Shown here piece by piece: positions 1 to 10,114 of a stretch of 34,716 nt of DNA; the first letter of the stretch is position 1, and every line of letters starts with the position of its first letter. The DNA is from VRUE01 sp036524775 (GTDB lineage: Bacteria > Actinomycetota > Thermoleophilia > Solirubrobacterales > 70-9). Made by a program: the position numbers and the translations under genes. Where the stretch lies: NCBI GenBank assembly GCA_036524775.1, contig DATDBO010000013.1:1-34716 (forward strand), given 5' to 3'. Under the pieces are notes generated by a model, which saw only the letters and a program-made list of their open reading frames with translations, had not been told where the DNA came from and did no database searches.

Positions 1-985
1 TCGTCCGCGGAGCGAACCGCATCGAGACCTTCAGGGACGTCGCGCCCATCACGATGGTCGAGGGCAGGAACGCGAGCCCGACCTGGAGCGGCGAATAGCC
101 CAGGACGCGCTGCAGGTATAGGGCGCCGAGGAAGAACAGGCCGAACAGGCCGACGACCAGCAGCGCCATCACGATGTTCGAGCCGGTGACCTCGCGCGAG
201 CGGAACAGCCGCAGCGGCATCAGCGGGTTGGCGATGCGCGCCTGGCGCACGACGAAGGCCGTCTCCAGGGCGAGCGAGATCGCGCCGAGGACGAGCGTCG
301 TGGTCGAGCCCCAGCCGTTTTCGGAAACCTCGAGGATCGTGTAGACGCCGAGCATCAGGCCGCTGGTGATCAGCACGGCGCCGAGGATGTCGGCGCCCTC
401 GCCGAAGCCGATGCCGCGGCCGTCGGGGACGAGGCGGCGGGTGGCCAGCGCGGTCGCGATCCCGACCGGGATGTTGACGAAGAAGATCCAGTGCCAGGCG
501 ATCAGCTCGGTCAGCGCGCCGCCCACCAGCAGGCCGATCGTGCCGCCGGCGGAGGCGACGAAGCCGTAGACCCCGATCGCTTTCGCCTGCTCGCGCGGCT
601 CGGGGAACATCGTCACGATCATCCCCAGGATCACCGCCGAGGTGAGCGCGCCGCCGATGCCCTGGACGAAGCGGGCGCCGATCAGCATCTCCTGCGTCTG
701 GGCGAGGCCGCAGAGCAGCGAGGCAGCGGTGAAGATCGCCAGGCCGGTGAGGAAGATGCGGCGCTGGCCGAGCAGGTCGCCGAACCGGCCGGCGAGCAGC
801 AGCAGGCCGCCGAAGGGGACGAGGTAGGCGTTGACCACCCAGGCCAGGTTGCTCTGCGAGAAATCGAGGTCGTCCTGGATCGAGGGCAGGGCGACGTTGA
901 CGATCGTGATGTCGAGGACGATCATCAGCATCCCCGCGCAGAGGACGTATAGGGCGAGCCAGCGGTTGTGAGCTTCAGCCGTCAT
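1..985 (-). CDS. MFS drug exporter, DHA2 (EmrB/QacA) family, C-terminus cut off by window edge
   Basis: Proton-driven efflux pump of the inner membrane. 328 residues are visible from an ATG at 985; the stop lies left of the window. The start reads MTAEAHNRWLALYVLCAG, followed by the family's first-helix motif LDITIVNVALPSIQ, then the loop 2-3 motif (GRFGDLLGQRRIF near residue 63-75) and the helix 5 region around GFVASAGGTIGLLVGG. The order and spacing of hydrophobic segments match the 14-helix DHA2 group, of which about ten are present here. The substrate cannot be read from the sequence. It lies 53 bp downstream of the SGNH esterase on the same strand, so the two may be co-transcribed, but nothing links their functions. 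The family is clear; the drug specificity is unknown. Confidence 0.88.
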   Translation of the reverse strand, partial: MTAEAHNRWLALYVLCAGMLMIVLDITIVNVALPSIQDDLDFSQSNLAWVVNAYLVPFGGLLLLAGRFGDLLGQRRIFLTGLAIFTAASLLCGLAQTQEMLIGARFVQGIGGALTSAVILGMIVTMFPEPREQAKAIGVYGFVASAGGTIGLLVGGALTELIAWHWIFFVNIPVGIATALATRRLVPDGRGIGFGEGADILGAVLITSGLMLGVYTILEVSENGWGSTTTLVLGAISLALETAFVVRQARIANPLMPLRLFRSREVTGSNIVMALLVVGLFGLFFLGALYLQRVLGYSPLQVGLAFLPSTIVMGATSLKVSMRFAPRT

Positions 986-1038
986 GACCGGCACACTAGC
1001 GAGAGCCGTGGCTCGCCCAAATCGTTTCGTCGTCTAGC

Positions 1039-1905
1039 TCATTTGGCGACCGGCCCGAGGATTGCGGCCGCTCCCACCATGCCCGCTTTGTTGGGGTGGA
1101 TCGGAGCCGCCGGGTTGGTCGGCACGACCGGCTCGACCCAGCGCGTCGAGCTGCCCTTGCAGGCGTCGTGGCCGATGCCGGCTTTGTACCAGTCGACCAG
1201 CGTCGCGCCGTTGGCCGCCGCCTGCGTGGCCAGCATCGCGTTCAGTTCTTTCTGCTTCGCGCGCAGGTAGGGGACGTCGCCGAAGCCGATCGGCATCTGC
1301 GGCCAGCACCCGAAGCCGGTCTCGGGGAAGATCGGCGCGTAGTTGACGACGAACACTTTCGCCGCAGGCGAGCGTTCCGCGATGCCGTCCAGAACCGCGT
1401 CCACTTTCGGCGCGGTCGCGGCGATCCGTTCGGCGATCTGGTCTTTGCCGCCCGAGTTGTATTTGTTTTTACAGGGCGTGCTGAACGGGTTCAGCGTGAC
1501 GCAGTCGAGGGCGATTTCGGAGAAGCCGATGTCGTTGCCGCCGATCGTCAGCGAGACGCGCGTCGTTTCCGCGCTGAGCGAGTCGAACTGCGGCGGCACG
1601 GAGCCGAGTTCGGTCGACTGCGATTCGGTCATGTCCTCGGTCTCGGCACCGCTGCAGGTGGCGTCTTTCAGCGGCAGGCCGATCGTCGGCGCGGCGAGGT
1701 GCGCGTAGTTGTTGTCGGACTTGAGGCAACCGAACGGCGCGATCTGGTTGGGGATCAGCGGCCCGGCGGCGTAGGAGTCGCCGAGAGCGACGTAGTTGGC
1801 GGCGCGCGCGGCGCCGGCGAAGGCGGTGAGCAGGGTCAGCAGCGCGACGGCGAGCAGCGCCGAGCGCCACAGCCCCCGCGGGCTGGACTGGATTGACTGG
1901 GACAT
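1039..1905 (-). CDS. Exported SGNH/GDSL-family esterase or lipase
   Basis: Secreted hydrolase of the Streptomyces-type SGNH lipase/esterase group, 288 aa. Residues 1-35 form a signal peptide (basic start, hydrophobic run, AGAARA cleavage region). Block I is LGDSYAAG with the nucleophile Ser44; block III is IGGND with Asn124; block V is HPNKAGM with His270. Six cysteines lie in three pairs as expected for the disulfides of secreted Streptomyces homologues. The residue three before the catalytic His, normally Asp, is Ala267; this resembles the Ser-His dyad enzymes of the family. A good ribosome site (GAGGAGAG, about 1912-1919) supports the ATG at 1905. Lysine is coded mostly by AAA (10 of 13), unlike cytosolic neighbours. 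The natural ester substrate is unknown. Confidence 0.9.
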   Translation of the reverse strand: MSQSIQSSPRGLWRSALLAVALLTLLTAFAGAARAANYVALGDSYAAGPLIPNQIAPFGCLKSDNNYAHLAAPTIGLPLKDATCSGAETEDMTESQSTELGSVPPQFDSLSAETTRVSLTIGGNDIGFSEIALDCVTLNPFSTPCKNKYNSGGKDQIAERIAATAPKVDAVLDGIAERSPAAKVFVVNYAPIFPETGFGCWPQMPIGFGDVPYLRAKQKELNAMLATQAAANGATLVDWYKAGIGHDACKGSSTRWVEPVVPTNPAAPIHPNKAGMVGAAAILGPVAK

Positions 1906-1994
1906 TCCATCTCTCCTCTCAGGAAATTGGGAATCGGGAAGGGACGAGCAGCGGCTGGCCCCTACCCGTTTTTACCTAAGTTAATCCTGATCGA

Positions 1995-5312
<3,318 letters not shown>

Positions 5313-5320
5313 CGCCGCCT

Positions 5321-5566
5321 TCAGGCACGTTGCCGGTACCAGCGCCCGCCGCTGGTGCGGAAGACGACCACGTCGCGCCCGTCGACCAAGACCAGCTCGA
5401 AGTAGTGCCGCCACATCCGCCGCGGCGTCCACCACCGATCCTCGACCACCCACTCCTCCCGCACCGAAGCCACAGCGACCCCCTCCACCGCCAGCGGAAT
5501 CCCTTCAGCATCGACCTCCACCGCCACCCGCCGCGGCGCATACAACCGCCCGATCCCCGGCCTCAT
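5321..5566 (-). CDS. DUF6504-type small protein upstream of dnaE2
   Basis: 81-aa protein of unknown function. It resembles the short DUF6504 proteins that sit between the imuB-like Y-family gene and dnaE2 in many actinobacteria. Visible features are a basic N-terminus, a beta-rich middle (VAVEVDAEGIPLAVEG) and a Trp/Tyr/Arg-rich end (EDRWWTPRRMWRHYFELVL...GGRWYRQR), as in the family. The dnaE2 start lies 8 nt downstream, so the two are translated together. In related genomes its upstream neighbour is imuB; here a 691-bp segment with two opposite-strand genes separates it from imuB. The assignment rests on the C-terminal pattern and the neighbourhood. Its role in mutagenesis is unknown. Confidence 0.7.
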   Translation of the reverse strand: MRPGIGRLYAPRRVAVEVDAEGIPLAVEGVAVASVREEWVVEDRWWTPRRMWRHYFELVLVDGRDVVVFRTSGGRWYRQRA

Positions 5567-5655
5567 CGGCCCTGTCTCACTTTTGTGTAATTACCGATGC
5601 GAAGAATTGACCTGAGTAACACACGCGTGCGTCGGGGCTTCCTAGCGTCGGGGTC

Positions 5656-6024
5656 ATGCCCTGGCCGCCGAGAATTGGAGATCCTCTCCCCCGGGCGTCG
5701 AGCATTTGGTACGAGAGAATTAAGCTGGAGTGGATACTTGGACCTGATGGACATGGACCGGAGTGGGGACGTGTTTTCCACACAAGGGTCGAGGATGCGG
5801 ACCAGGTATGGGACTGCATCGCACAAGCCGTGCCGATTGCGCCAATTACGGACATCCATGGCACCGGGATCGCCGTCAGTTACGGCGTCTTCATCGGCGT
5901 AACTCTCAACGGGCGATTCGCTCCAGTTCTCACCGCGTGGCACTACGCAGATGAAGGAGCAGCACCTCGGTTGGTCACCGCTTACCCCAAGCTCTACACT
6001 CGGAGGAATGGCGACTATGGATGA
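5656..6024 (+). CDS. Small protein resembling DUF6883, cassette gene 1
   Basis: 122-aa soluble protein from the ATG at 5656, with no signal or membrane segment. The central pattern (YERIKLEWIL, WGRVFHTRVEDADQVWDCI, LNGRFAPVLTAW, PRLVTAYP) looks like the DUF6883 family, whose members occur as single genes and as ends of polymorphic-toxin-like proteins. The last four codons overlap the next gene, so the pair is translationally coupled. Base composition is clearly less GC-rich than the flanking imuB and dnaE2, and the gene runs opposite to them, which suggests it arrived by transfer. A toxin-like role with gene 2 as partner is a guess from the arrangement. No catalytic residues can be named, and the family match is from memory of the pattern. 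Confidence 0.55.
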   Translation: MPWPPRIGDPLPRASSIWYERIKLEWILGPDGHGPEWGRVFHTRVEDADQVWDCIAQAVPIAPITDIHGTGIAVSYGVFIGVTLNGRFAPVLTAWHYADEGAAPRLVTAYPKLYTRRNGDYG

Positions 6025-6226
6025 GATGGCGATCGGCGATCTGGTTGAACTGACTGAGTCGGTAGATCTTGCTCCGGCTGGATCTCGTGGCGGGATAGCC
6101 GACGTACTCGATGATCGAGTCATCGTTGAGGTGATGACTATGCCTCTGGAACCGATTCTCGAGCGGATCGTCTTCGCGCGGCCGGAGACGTTACGCATCA
6201 TCAAGCGATCGCAGCCCCAAACCTGA
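6017..6226 (+). CDS. DUF4926-like small protein, cassette gene 2
   Basis: 69-aa acidic protein: GDLVELTESVDLAPAGSRGGIADVLDDRVIVEV resembles the SH3-like beta fold of DUF4926 proteins, which commonly accompany DUF6883 or toxin-like genes. GGAGG at 6002-6006 lies 10 nt before the ATG at 6017; the in-frame ATG at 6008 is too close to it, and the one at 6026 is also possible. The start overlaps the stop of gene 1 (6022-6024), so the two form one unit. It ends 31 bp before the stop of the truncated imuB on the other strand. An antitoxin or immunity role is possible but not shown by the sequence. Confidence 0.55.
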   Translation: MDEMAIGDLVELTESVDLAPAGSRGGIADVLDDRVIVEVMTMPLEPILERIVFARPETLRIIKRSQPQT

Positions 6227-6257
6227 CTCCGCAGAGGCCGTCGGTGACACACCGGCC

Positions 6258-6983
6258 TCATCGCGACGGCACGGGGTACGGGGTAAGCATGGTGCGGCGC
6301 TCGGGGATGCGGGAGGCGCTGTCGACCGGGAGGACCTTGAGCAGCGCGTCGGCGCCCTGGGCGGCGCGGACCTCCTGCAGCGCCGCGACGAGGCGGTGAC
6401 GCCGCGTTTCCTCCCCCGGGCGCGAGAGCTCGAGCTGCTCGGCAGCGCGGGCGCCGAGGCCGATCGCGCGCAACGAGAGTGAGACGGCGGGAGCAGGCAG
6501 CTCCGCCAGCCGCGGCAGGAGCACTCCGCGCAGGGCTCGTGCCGACCCGGTGGGCCGGCCGAGACCCTGCGCGACGCTCCAGCTGCCGCCGTCGCCTAGA
6601 ACGGCGCCGAGGCGTAGCCCCAGCAACGTTCGCCCCGAACGCCGCGGCGCGGCGAGCAGTCGATCGACCAGCAGCTCCAGCGCGCGCTCCAACCGGCTGC
6701 CGGCCGTCCCCTCGGGAAGCTCGATCTCCTCGACAAGCTCCTCCCAGGCGCCGTGCACGGCGCAAACGAGCAGCTCGTCCTCGCCGCGGGCGATGCGCAA
6801 CGCGCGCAGCCCGGCGGGCCCGAAGCGGTCGGCGACCTGGTCGGGCGAGAGCTTCGCCAGCTCGCCCAGCGTGCCGACCCCGAGTCGCCGCAGCGTCTCG
6901 ACCAGGCGCTCGGCCTCGCGCTCAGGCAGCCCGATCCGGCCCGCAAGCGCCGCAACAGGGAGATCCGAGAGGAAAGTCGTCAT
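6258..6983 (-). CDS. imuB: N-terminally truncated ImuB (Y-family polymerase homologue)
   Basis: 241 aa corresponding to the C-terminal half of ImuB, the catalytically inactive Y-family protein that couples DnaE2 to the clamp. Present are the helix-hairpin-helix region (residues 15-55, LPEREAERLVETLRRLGVGTLGELAKLSPDQVADRFG), the little-finger-like region (about 85-175), QLELS (183-187) at the expected place of the clamp-binding motif, and the conserved end (ADALLKVLPVDSASRIPERR). The palm and fingers, roughly 170-200 residues in full-length homologues, are absent. An in-frame TGA lies upstream and there is no other start, so the ATG at 6983 is the only good one. It begins one base after a perfect LexA box, so transcripts would be leaderless or nearly so. 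It may be a functional minimal clamp adaptor or a decaying remnant; the intact frame and retained motifs favour the former. Confidence 0.8.
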   Translation of the reverse strand: MTTFLSDLPVAALAGRIGLPEREAERLVETLRRLGVGTLGELAKLSPDQVADRFGPAGLRALRIARGEDELLVCAVHGAWEELVEEIELPEGTAGSRLERALELLVDRLLAAPRRSGRTLLGLRLGAVLGDGGSWSVAQGLGRPTGSARALRGVLLPRLAELPAPAVSLSLRAIGLGARAAEQLELSRPGEETRRHRLVAALQEVRAAQGADALLKVLPVDSASRIPERRTMLTPYPVPSR

Positions 6984-6984
6984 G

Positions 6985-6998
6985 CGAACATATGTTCG
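6985..6998. promoter_or_regulatory. LexA (SOS) box of imuB
   Basis: CGAACATATGTTCG is a perfect 14-bp palindrome matching the actinobacterial LexA operator (CGAAC-N4-GTTCG). It sits one base upstream of the imuB ATG, so LexA bound here would cover the transcription start. No second box is seen upstream of DUF6504-dnaE2. Confidence 0.88.
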
Positions 6999-7050
6999 TA
7001 TACGACCGAACGCGCATCAACCTACGAAAGGTTTCTTTTCGCGGAGGAAT

Positions 7051-7266
7051 TCAGGTCCGTGTGAGGACAAAGGCGATCATCGCGCCGTAGCCGGCAATGG
7101 TCGCCGACGTGAAAGCGATCGCAGCGAAGATCAGCGCCCGGGACATCCCGTCCAGCCGATCGTTGACTCGCTCCAGTTCACGATCCACCTTGTCGAAGCG
7201 CCGATTGACTTCATCCCGGAAGTCGTCCAGCCGCTCGTCGGTCCAAGCCTCTCTCATCTTGTACAT
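7051..7266 (-). CDS. Short coiled-coil protein with C-terminal membrane segment (copy A)
   Basis: 71 aa from an ATG at 7266 (MYKMREAWTDERLDDFRDE...). Residues 10-45 are charged heptad-like repeats (NRRFDKVDRELERVNDRLDG) predicted to form a coiled coil, followed by one hydrophobic segment (about 46-68, ending TRT). It is a paralogue of the gene at 8488-8748: the first half and upstream DNA are nearly identical (a 158-bp direct repeat), while the membrane segments differ. No ribosome site is visible; TAGCGT lies 8 nt before the ATG. The function is unknown. Such proteins are common as small membrane-anchored coiled coils in actinobacteria. The start could also be the ATG three codons later. Confidence 0.6.
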   Translation of the reverse strand: MYKMREAWTDERLDDFRDEVNRRFDKVDRELERVNDRLDGMSRALIFAAIAFTSATIAGYGAMIAFVLTRT

Positions 7267-7351
7267 GGTCGCAGACGCTAAGACAACACGTCGCGCGAGT
7301 GGCGCGCTCAAACGAAATCTTCTGACTCAGCTCTGTGACGAAACCGTCGCG
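7194..7351. repeat. 158-bp direct repeat, copy 1
   Basis: About 94% identical to 8676-8833 (10 differences by eye), same orientation, offset 1482 bp. It covers the 5' half of coiled-coil gene A, its promoter region, and on its right end the last codons (ATVSSQS-stop) of a TetR gene whose remainder is missing here. Confidence 0.9.
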
Positions 7352-7376
7352 CCGGCTGACCCTCGGACTGAGGCAG

Positions 7377-8432
7377 TCAGACCCGGGTCCAGCGGGCGCC
7401 TGCGCCTGAGCCTTCGGGCTTGATCCGCCCGGCGTCGCGCAACTCGGTGAGGACGAGGCGGATGGTCGCGACGCTTATCCCGGGAAGCGCCCGCTCGACG
7501 TCGCGGCGACGGAACCGGGCAGGCGCCTGGCGCAGGACGTACTCGCGTACCCGGTCCTGCTTGCTGCCCGACTGCTCGGCGGCTGCGGCGACTCTCTCCT
7601 CGAAGTCCTCATAGGAGGAGGAGAGAATCCGCGACAGGTAGGCAATCCACGGCCAGACGTCGTGCCCGCCCTCGTGCCAGTTCCGCTGCGATTCGTAGAG
7701 TGCCTGGTAGTAGGCGTTCTTCGACTCGAAGATCCGCTGCTCGAGGCTGACGTAGCGGGCCACGCCATAGCCCTGGGCAAGCAGCTCATATGTGGTGAGC
7801 AGCCGCGCGAGGCGACCGTTGCCGTCGGCGACGGGGTGTATCGCGAGAAGATCGAGGATCAGGGCCCCGATCAGGATCAGCGGGTGCGTCTGCCCCTCGG
7901 CCTTCGCCTCTTCGTAGCGGACGAGGAGCTCGGTGAGCGCGAGCTCCGACTGCTCAGGCGGAGTCGGCGTGAACACGACCTCCTTGCGACCGCTCTCATG
8001 GGAAACGATCAGGTTCTGATCGGTCTTCAGCCGGCCGCCATTGCCGTCGGTGTGCTCGAAGAGCAGCCGGTGCAGGTGCAGTACGAGGGGAACGCTCAGA
8101 GCCTCGTAGGTCTCCAACCGCATCAGCATGTCGATCGCGTCCCGATAGCCCGCGAACTCGCGCTCGTTTCGATTGCGATAGCGATGCGAGCCCCGCGCGA
8201 TCAGCCCGGCGCGGTCGTCGCCGATCACGACCCCCTCGATGGCATTGGAGGCGGTGATCGACGCGACGCGGGCGTGCTCGGCGAGTTGCCGCAGAAGCTC
8301 GGGCTGTTGATCCTCGAAGAGACGCTCCTGACCCCTTCCGGTGTCGATCCGCGCCAGCATCGCCCCGAGAGGACGAGGCTGGGACCGCAGGGTCTTGTCG
8401 AGGTCGACGAAGCTCTGCATAGCGCTAATCAT
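7377..8432 (-). CDS. Fic-domain protein with N-terminal inhibitory helix and C-terminal winged helix
   Basis: 351-aa cytosolic Fic protein, an AMP-transferase-type enzyme that modifies target proteins using ATP. The Fic motif HPVADGNGRLAR starts at His199. The inhibitory motif (S/T)xxxE(G/N) is seen as SNAIEG (Ser62-Gly67), placing it in class II, where the regulatory helix lies N-terminal in the same chain. The C-terminal part (about 295-351, FRRRDVERALPGISVATIRLVLTELRDAGRIKPEG) is a winged helix-turn-helix, so the protein can probably bind DNA. Three copies of TAGCGCTA at its start suggest autorepression. The start is either the ATG at 8432 or the one at 8420. It lies between two near-identical promoter segments, indicating arrival or duplication by recombination. 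The target is unknown. Confidence 0.9.
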   Translation of the reverse strand: MISAMQSFVDLDKTLRSQPRPLGAMLARIDTGRGQERLFEDQQPELLRQLAEHARVASITASNAIEGVVIGDDRAGLIARGSHRYRNRNEREFAGYRDAIDMLMRLETYEALSVPLVLHLHRLLFEHTDGNGGRLKTDQNLIVSHESGRKEVVFTPTPPEQSELALTELLVRYEEAKAEGQTHPLILIGALILDLLAIHPVADGNGRLARLLTTYELLAQGYGVARYVSLEQRIFESKNAYYQALYESQRNWHEGGHDVWPWIAYLSRILSSSYEDFEERVAAAAEQSGSKQDRVREYVLRQAPARFRRRDVERALPGISVATIRLVLTELRDAGRIKPEGSGAGARWTRV

Positions 8433-8469
8433 CGCATAATAGCGCTAATAAGGAGATTAATTAGCGCTA
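8420..8469. promoter_or_regulatory. Three-copy palindromic operator and promoter of the Fic gene
   Basis: TAGCGCTA occurs three times, at 8420-8427, 8440-8447 and 8462-8469, with 20- and 22-bp steps, about two helical turns each. A minus-strand -10-like TATTAT lies at 8436-8441. The segment is AT-rich in a GC-rich region. The first copy overlaps the start of the Fic gene, which fits repression by its own winged helix. Confidence 0.7.
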
Positions 8470-8487
8470 TTTGACGCCGAGAACGGC

Positions 8488-8748
8488 TCAGAGCTGGGTA
8501 GCGACAACGGCCGCGAAGCCGGCGATCAGGGTGCCGACCGTGCCACCGGCGATCTGCAGCATCGTGCGCTGGAGCCCATCGAAGCGAGCGTCGATCCGAT
8601 CGAAGCGCGTATTCATCTCCGATCGGAGATCGCGGAACTCCGCATCGACCCTGTCGAAACGCTTGTCGACGTCATCGAAGCGCCGACTGACTTCGTCGCG
8701 AAAATCGTCCAGCCGCTCGTCGGTCCAGGCCTCTCTCATCTTGTACAT
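8488..8748 (-). CDS. Short coiled-coil protein with C-terminal membrane segment (copy B)
   Basis: 86 aa from an ATG at 8748. After MYKMREAWTDERLDDFRDE it carries repeated RFDxVD/RFDxID units (about residues 20-62) that predict a longer coiled coil than copy A, then one hydrophobic segment near the C-terminus (LQIAGGTVGTLIAGFAAVVATQL). The first half and upstream DNA are shared with copy A (158-bp repeat); the end is different, so either the two genes diverged or the end was exchanged. It lies 60 bp downstream of the TetR stop on the same strand. The function is unknown. Expansion by the RFD repeat looks like slippage of an 11-residue unit. Confidence 0.6.
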   Translation of the reverse strand: MYKMREAWTDERLDDFRDEVSRRFDDVDKRFDRVDAEFRDLRSEMNTRFDRIDARFDGLQRTMLQIAGGTVGTLIAGFAAVVATQL

Positions 8749-8833
8749 GGTCGCAAACGCTAAGACAACACGTCGCGCGAGTGGCACGCCCAAACGAAAT
8801 CTTCTGACTCAGCTCTGTGACGAAACAGTCGCG
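8676..8833. repeat. 158-bp direct repeat, copy 2
   Basis: Partner of 7194-7351. Here the right end is the true 3' end of the intact TetR gene (stop at 8809-8811), so this copy looks like the original and copy 1 the derived one. Confidence 0.9.
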
Positions 8834-9399
8834 ACCAGCTCCTCCTCGAGCTGCGGCAGCCGATCGGCTTCGCCGGCGACGACTCGCTTGCCGACCAGGG
8901 CAAGGAGTCCGGCGGCGCGGACCCAATCGGTCCCCAGCCGCTCGGCGAAAGCCTCGACCATCGCGTCGTGGCGCTTGACGCCCTCAGGGCCGGCGGCAAG
9001 CACCTCGACCGTCAGCAGCCGCGCCGAGGGCGGGTCGGCGGCGAAGATCTCGAGGGCGGTGTGGACGATCGCGCGTACCCCAGCCCCGGATCCGGCCTCC
9101 CCCTCGTCCGACTCCACCGCCCGGTCTATCTCCTCCAGCAGCCGCCCAAGCAGCGCCCGGTGCGATGCGAGGAGACAGTCCTGCTTGCTGCCGAACTGCT
9201 TGTAGAAAGTGACGGAGGAGACGCCCGCCCGCTTTGCCACCCGCTCGACCGAGGCCTCCGCATAGCCGCGCTCGGCGCAGACCTCGGCCATCGCCGCGAC
9301 CAGCCGTTCGCGCTGGTTGCGCGCCACGACGTCGGCCGGGATCCCATGCGACCCGGGCGGCAGCCGCCGAGCCACACTCTCTCCGGTCCGCTGCTCCAT
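8809..9399 (-). CDS. TetR-family transcriptional regulator
   Basis: 196-aa TetR repressor. The N-terminal HTH covers about residues 30-76 (RERLVAAMAEVCAERGYAEASVERVAKRAGVSSVTFYKQFGSKQDCLLAS), preceded by the locus-typical tail LPPGSHGIPADVVARNQ. The ligand domain is shorter than in its paralogues and ends EEELVATVSSQS instead of the usual LTPYLG ending, so the C-terminus has been replaced or trimmed. TATCCT (9406-9411) lies 6 nt before the ATG, predicting a leaderless message. A 14-bp palindrome TGCTCCATGGAGCA (9392-9405) spans the start codon and could be its operator. Neighbours are a coiled-coil gene downstream and Phd/VapC upstream; no target enzyme is adjacent. Confidence 0.9.
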   Translation of the reverse strand: MEQRTGESVARRLPPGSHGIPADVVARNQRERLVAAMAEVCAERGYAEASVERVAKRAGVSSVTFYKQFGSKQDCLLASHRALLGRLLEEIDRAVESDEGEAGSGAGVRAIVHTALEIFAADPPSARLLTVEVLAAGPEGVKRHDAMVEAFAERLGTDWVRAAGLLALVGKRVVAGEADRLPQLEEELVATVSSQS

Positions 9400-9405
9400 G
9401 GAGCA
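9392..9405. promoter_or_regulatory. Palindrome across the TetR start codon
   Basis: TGCTCCATGGAGCA is a perfect 14-bp palindrome centred on the ATG at 9397-9399, directly downstream of the -10-like TATCCT (9406-9411). This fits an autorepressor site at a leaderless start. Confidence 0.45.
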
Positions 9406-9442
9406 AGGATAGAGCTGGTTCCCAAAAACAGGAAGCGTTTTC

Positions 9443-9874
9443 TCAGGATGACCCAGGCACCGGGACAGCGATCACCTCGAGCCCCTCTATGCCGTCGAAG
9501 TCGGCGGGGTTGCACGTGTAGATGGGCAGGTCGCCGGCGAGCGCCGTCGCGGCGATCATCGCGTCGTAGGTGCGGGCGGTCGCCTTGCGCCCGGCCTGGC
9601 GCAGCGAGGCCGCGACTCGCCCGAAGGCGCGCGCAGCGGCCGCATCGAAGGGCAGCGGGTCGAAGTCGGCCTCGGCCTGCTGGAGGTGAGCCTGGCGCGC
9701 AGCCCGCTCGCTCTCCTCGCCGGCTACGAGCGGCCCCACGGCGAGCTCGGCGAGAGTCACGGTCGTAATCAGCGGCTCCGCGGGCAGCGCCGCAGGATCC
9801 GTGATGCGTTGCATGAGGATGACCGTCGAGGTATCGAGAATCCCCCGCGTGGGGGGCGTCGCTGCTTCGCTCAT
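9443..9874 (-). CDS. VapC-like PIN-domain toxin
   Basis: 143-aa PIN-domain ribonuclease toxin of a type II toxin-antitoxin pair. The acidic residues expected to bind Mg2+ are visible: Asp14 (ILDTSTVIL), Glu43 (TLAELAVG), Asp104 (YDAMIAATA) and Asp125 (CNPADFDG). The start ATG overlaps the antitoxin stop by 4 bp (ATGA type), so the toxin is translated together with the antitoxin. The PIN class cleaves RNA, often tRNA or rRNA; the target here is unknown. The gene ends 43 bp from the TetR start region. Length and residues look intact, so the toxin is probably active. Confidence 0.9.
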   Translation of the reverse strand: MSEAATPPTRGILDTSTVILMQRITDPAALPAEPLITTVTLAELAVGPLVAGEESERAARQAHLQQAEADFDPLPFDAAAARAFGRVAASLRQAGRKATARTYDAMIAATALAGDLPIYTCNPADFDGIEGLEVIAVPVPGSS

Positions 9875-10107
9875 AGGTGCGGGTCGAGCAGCCGATCGAC
9901 GTCGACGCGCAGCGCGGCGGGGTCCACCGCGGGCAACCGGCGCCGGCGACTCAAGAGACCCTCGGCCGAGAGGGGGTGCCGGGGCAGGGCCCGCAGCTCG
10001 GCCACCGCCTTTCCCGAGCGCGTGATCGTGATCTGCTCGCCGCGCGCAGCGCGATCGACCACCTCGCCACCATGGTTCCGCAGATCCCGGATGCTGATCT
10101 CCGCCAT
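9871..10107 (-). CDS. Phd/YefM-family antitoxin
   Basis: 78-aa antitoxin from the ATG at 10107 (a GTG at 10116 is the longer alternative). The N-terminal Phd fold is seen in AEISIRDLRNHGGEVVDRAARGEQITITRSGKAVAELRALP (about residues 2-43), the part that binds DNA as a dimer. The basic C-terminal half (LSRRRRLP...VDVDRLLDPHL) is the usual disordered toxin-neutralising tail. It overlaps vapC by 4 bp. TACAGT (10115-10120) is 7 nt before the ATG, and the palindrome ATCACGCGTGAT (10120-10131) is a likely autoregulatory operator. Confidence 0.9.
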   Translation of the reverse strand: MAEISIRDLRNHGGEVVDRAARGEQITITRSGKAVAELRALPRHPLSAEGLLSRRRRLPAVDPAALRVDVDRLLDPHL

Positions 10108-10114
10108 TCCCGAC

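Noticed and set aside
999..1016. Hairpin after the SGNH esterase as a terminator
   Set aside because: The possible stem is only 5 bp with competing pairings and a loop that is too small, and no U tract follows.
5313..5453. Longer N-terminus for DnaE2
   Set aside because: It would overlap the DUF6504 gene, has no family similarity and the PHP domain starts right after the GTG at 5312.
5563..6765. 400-aa minus-strand frame through the cassette
   Set aside because: It is Arg/Ala-rich antisense sequence crossing the real imuB end and both cassette genes, with no family features.
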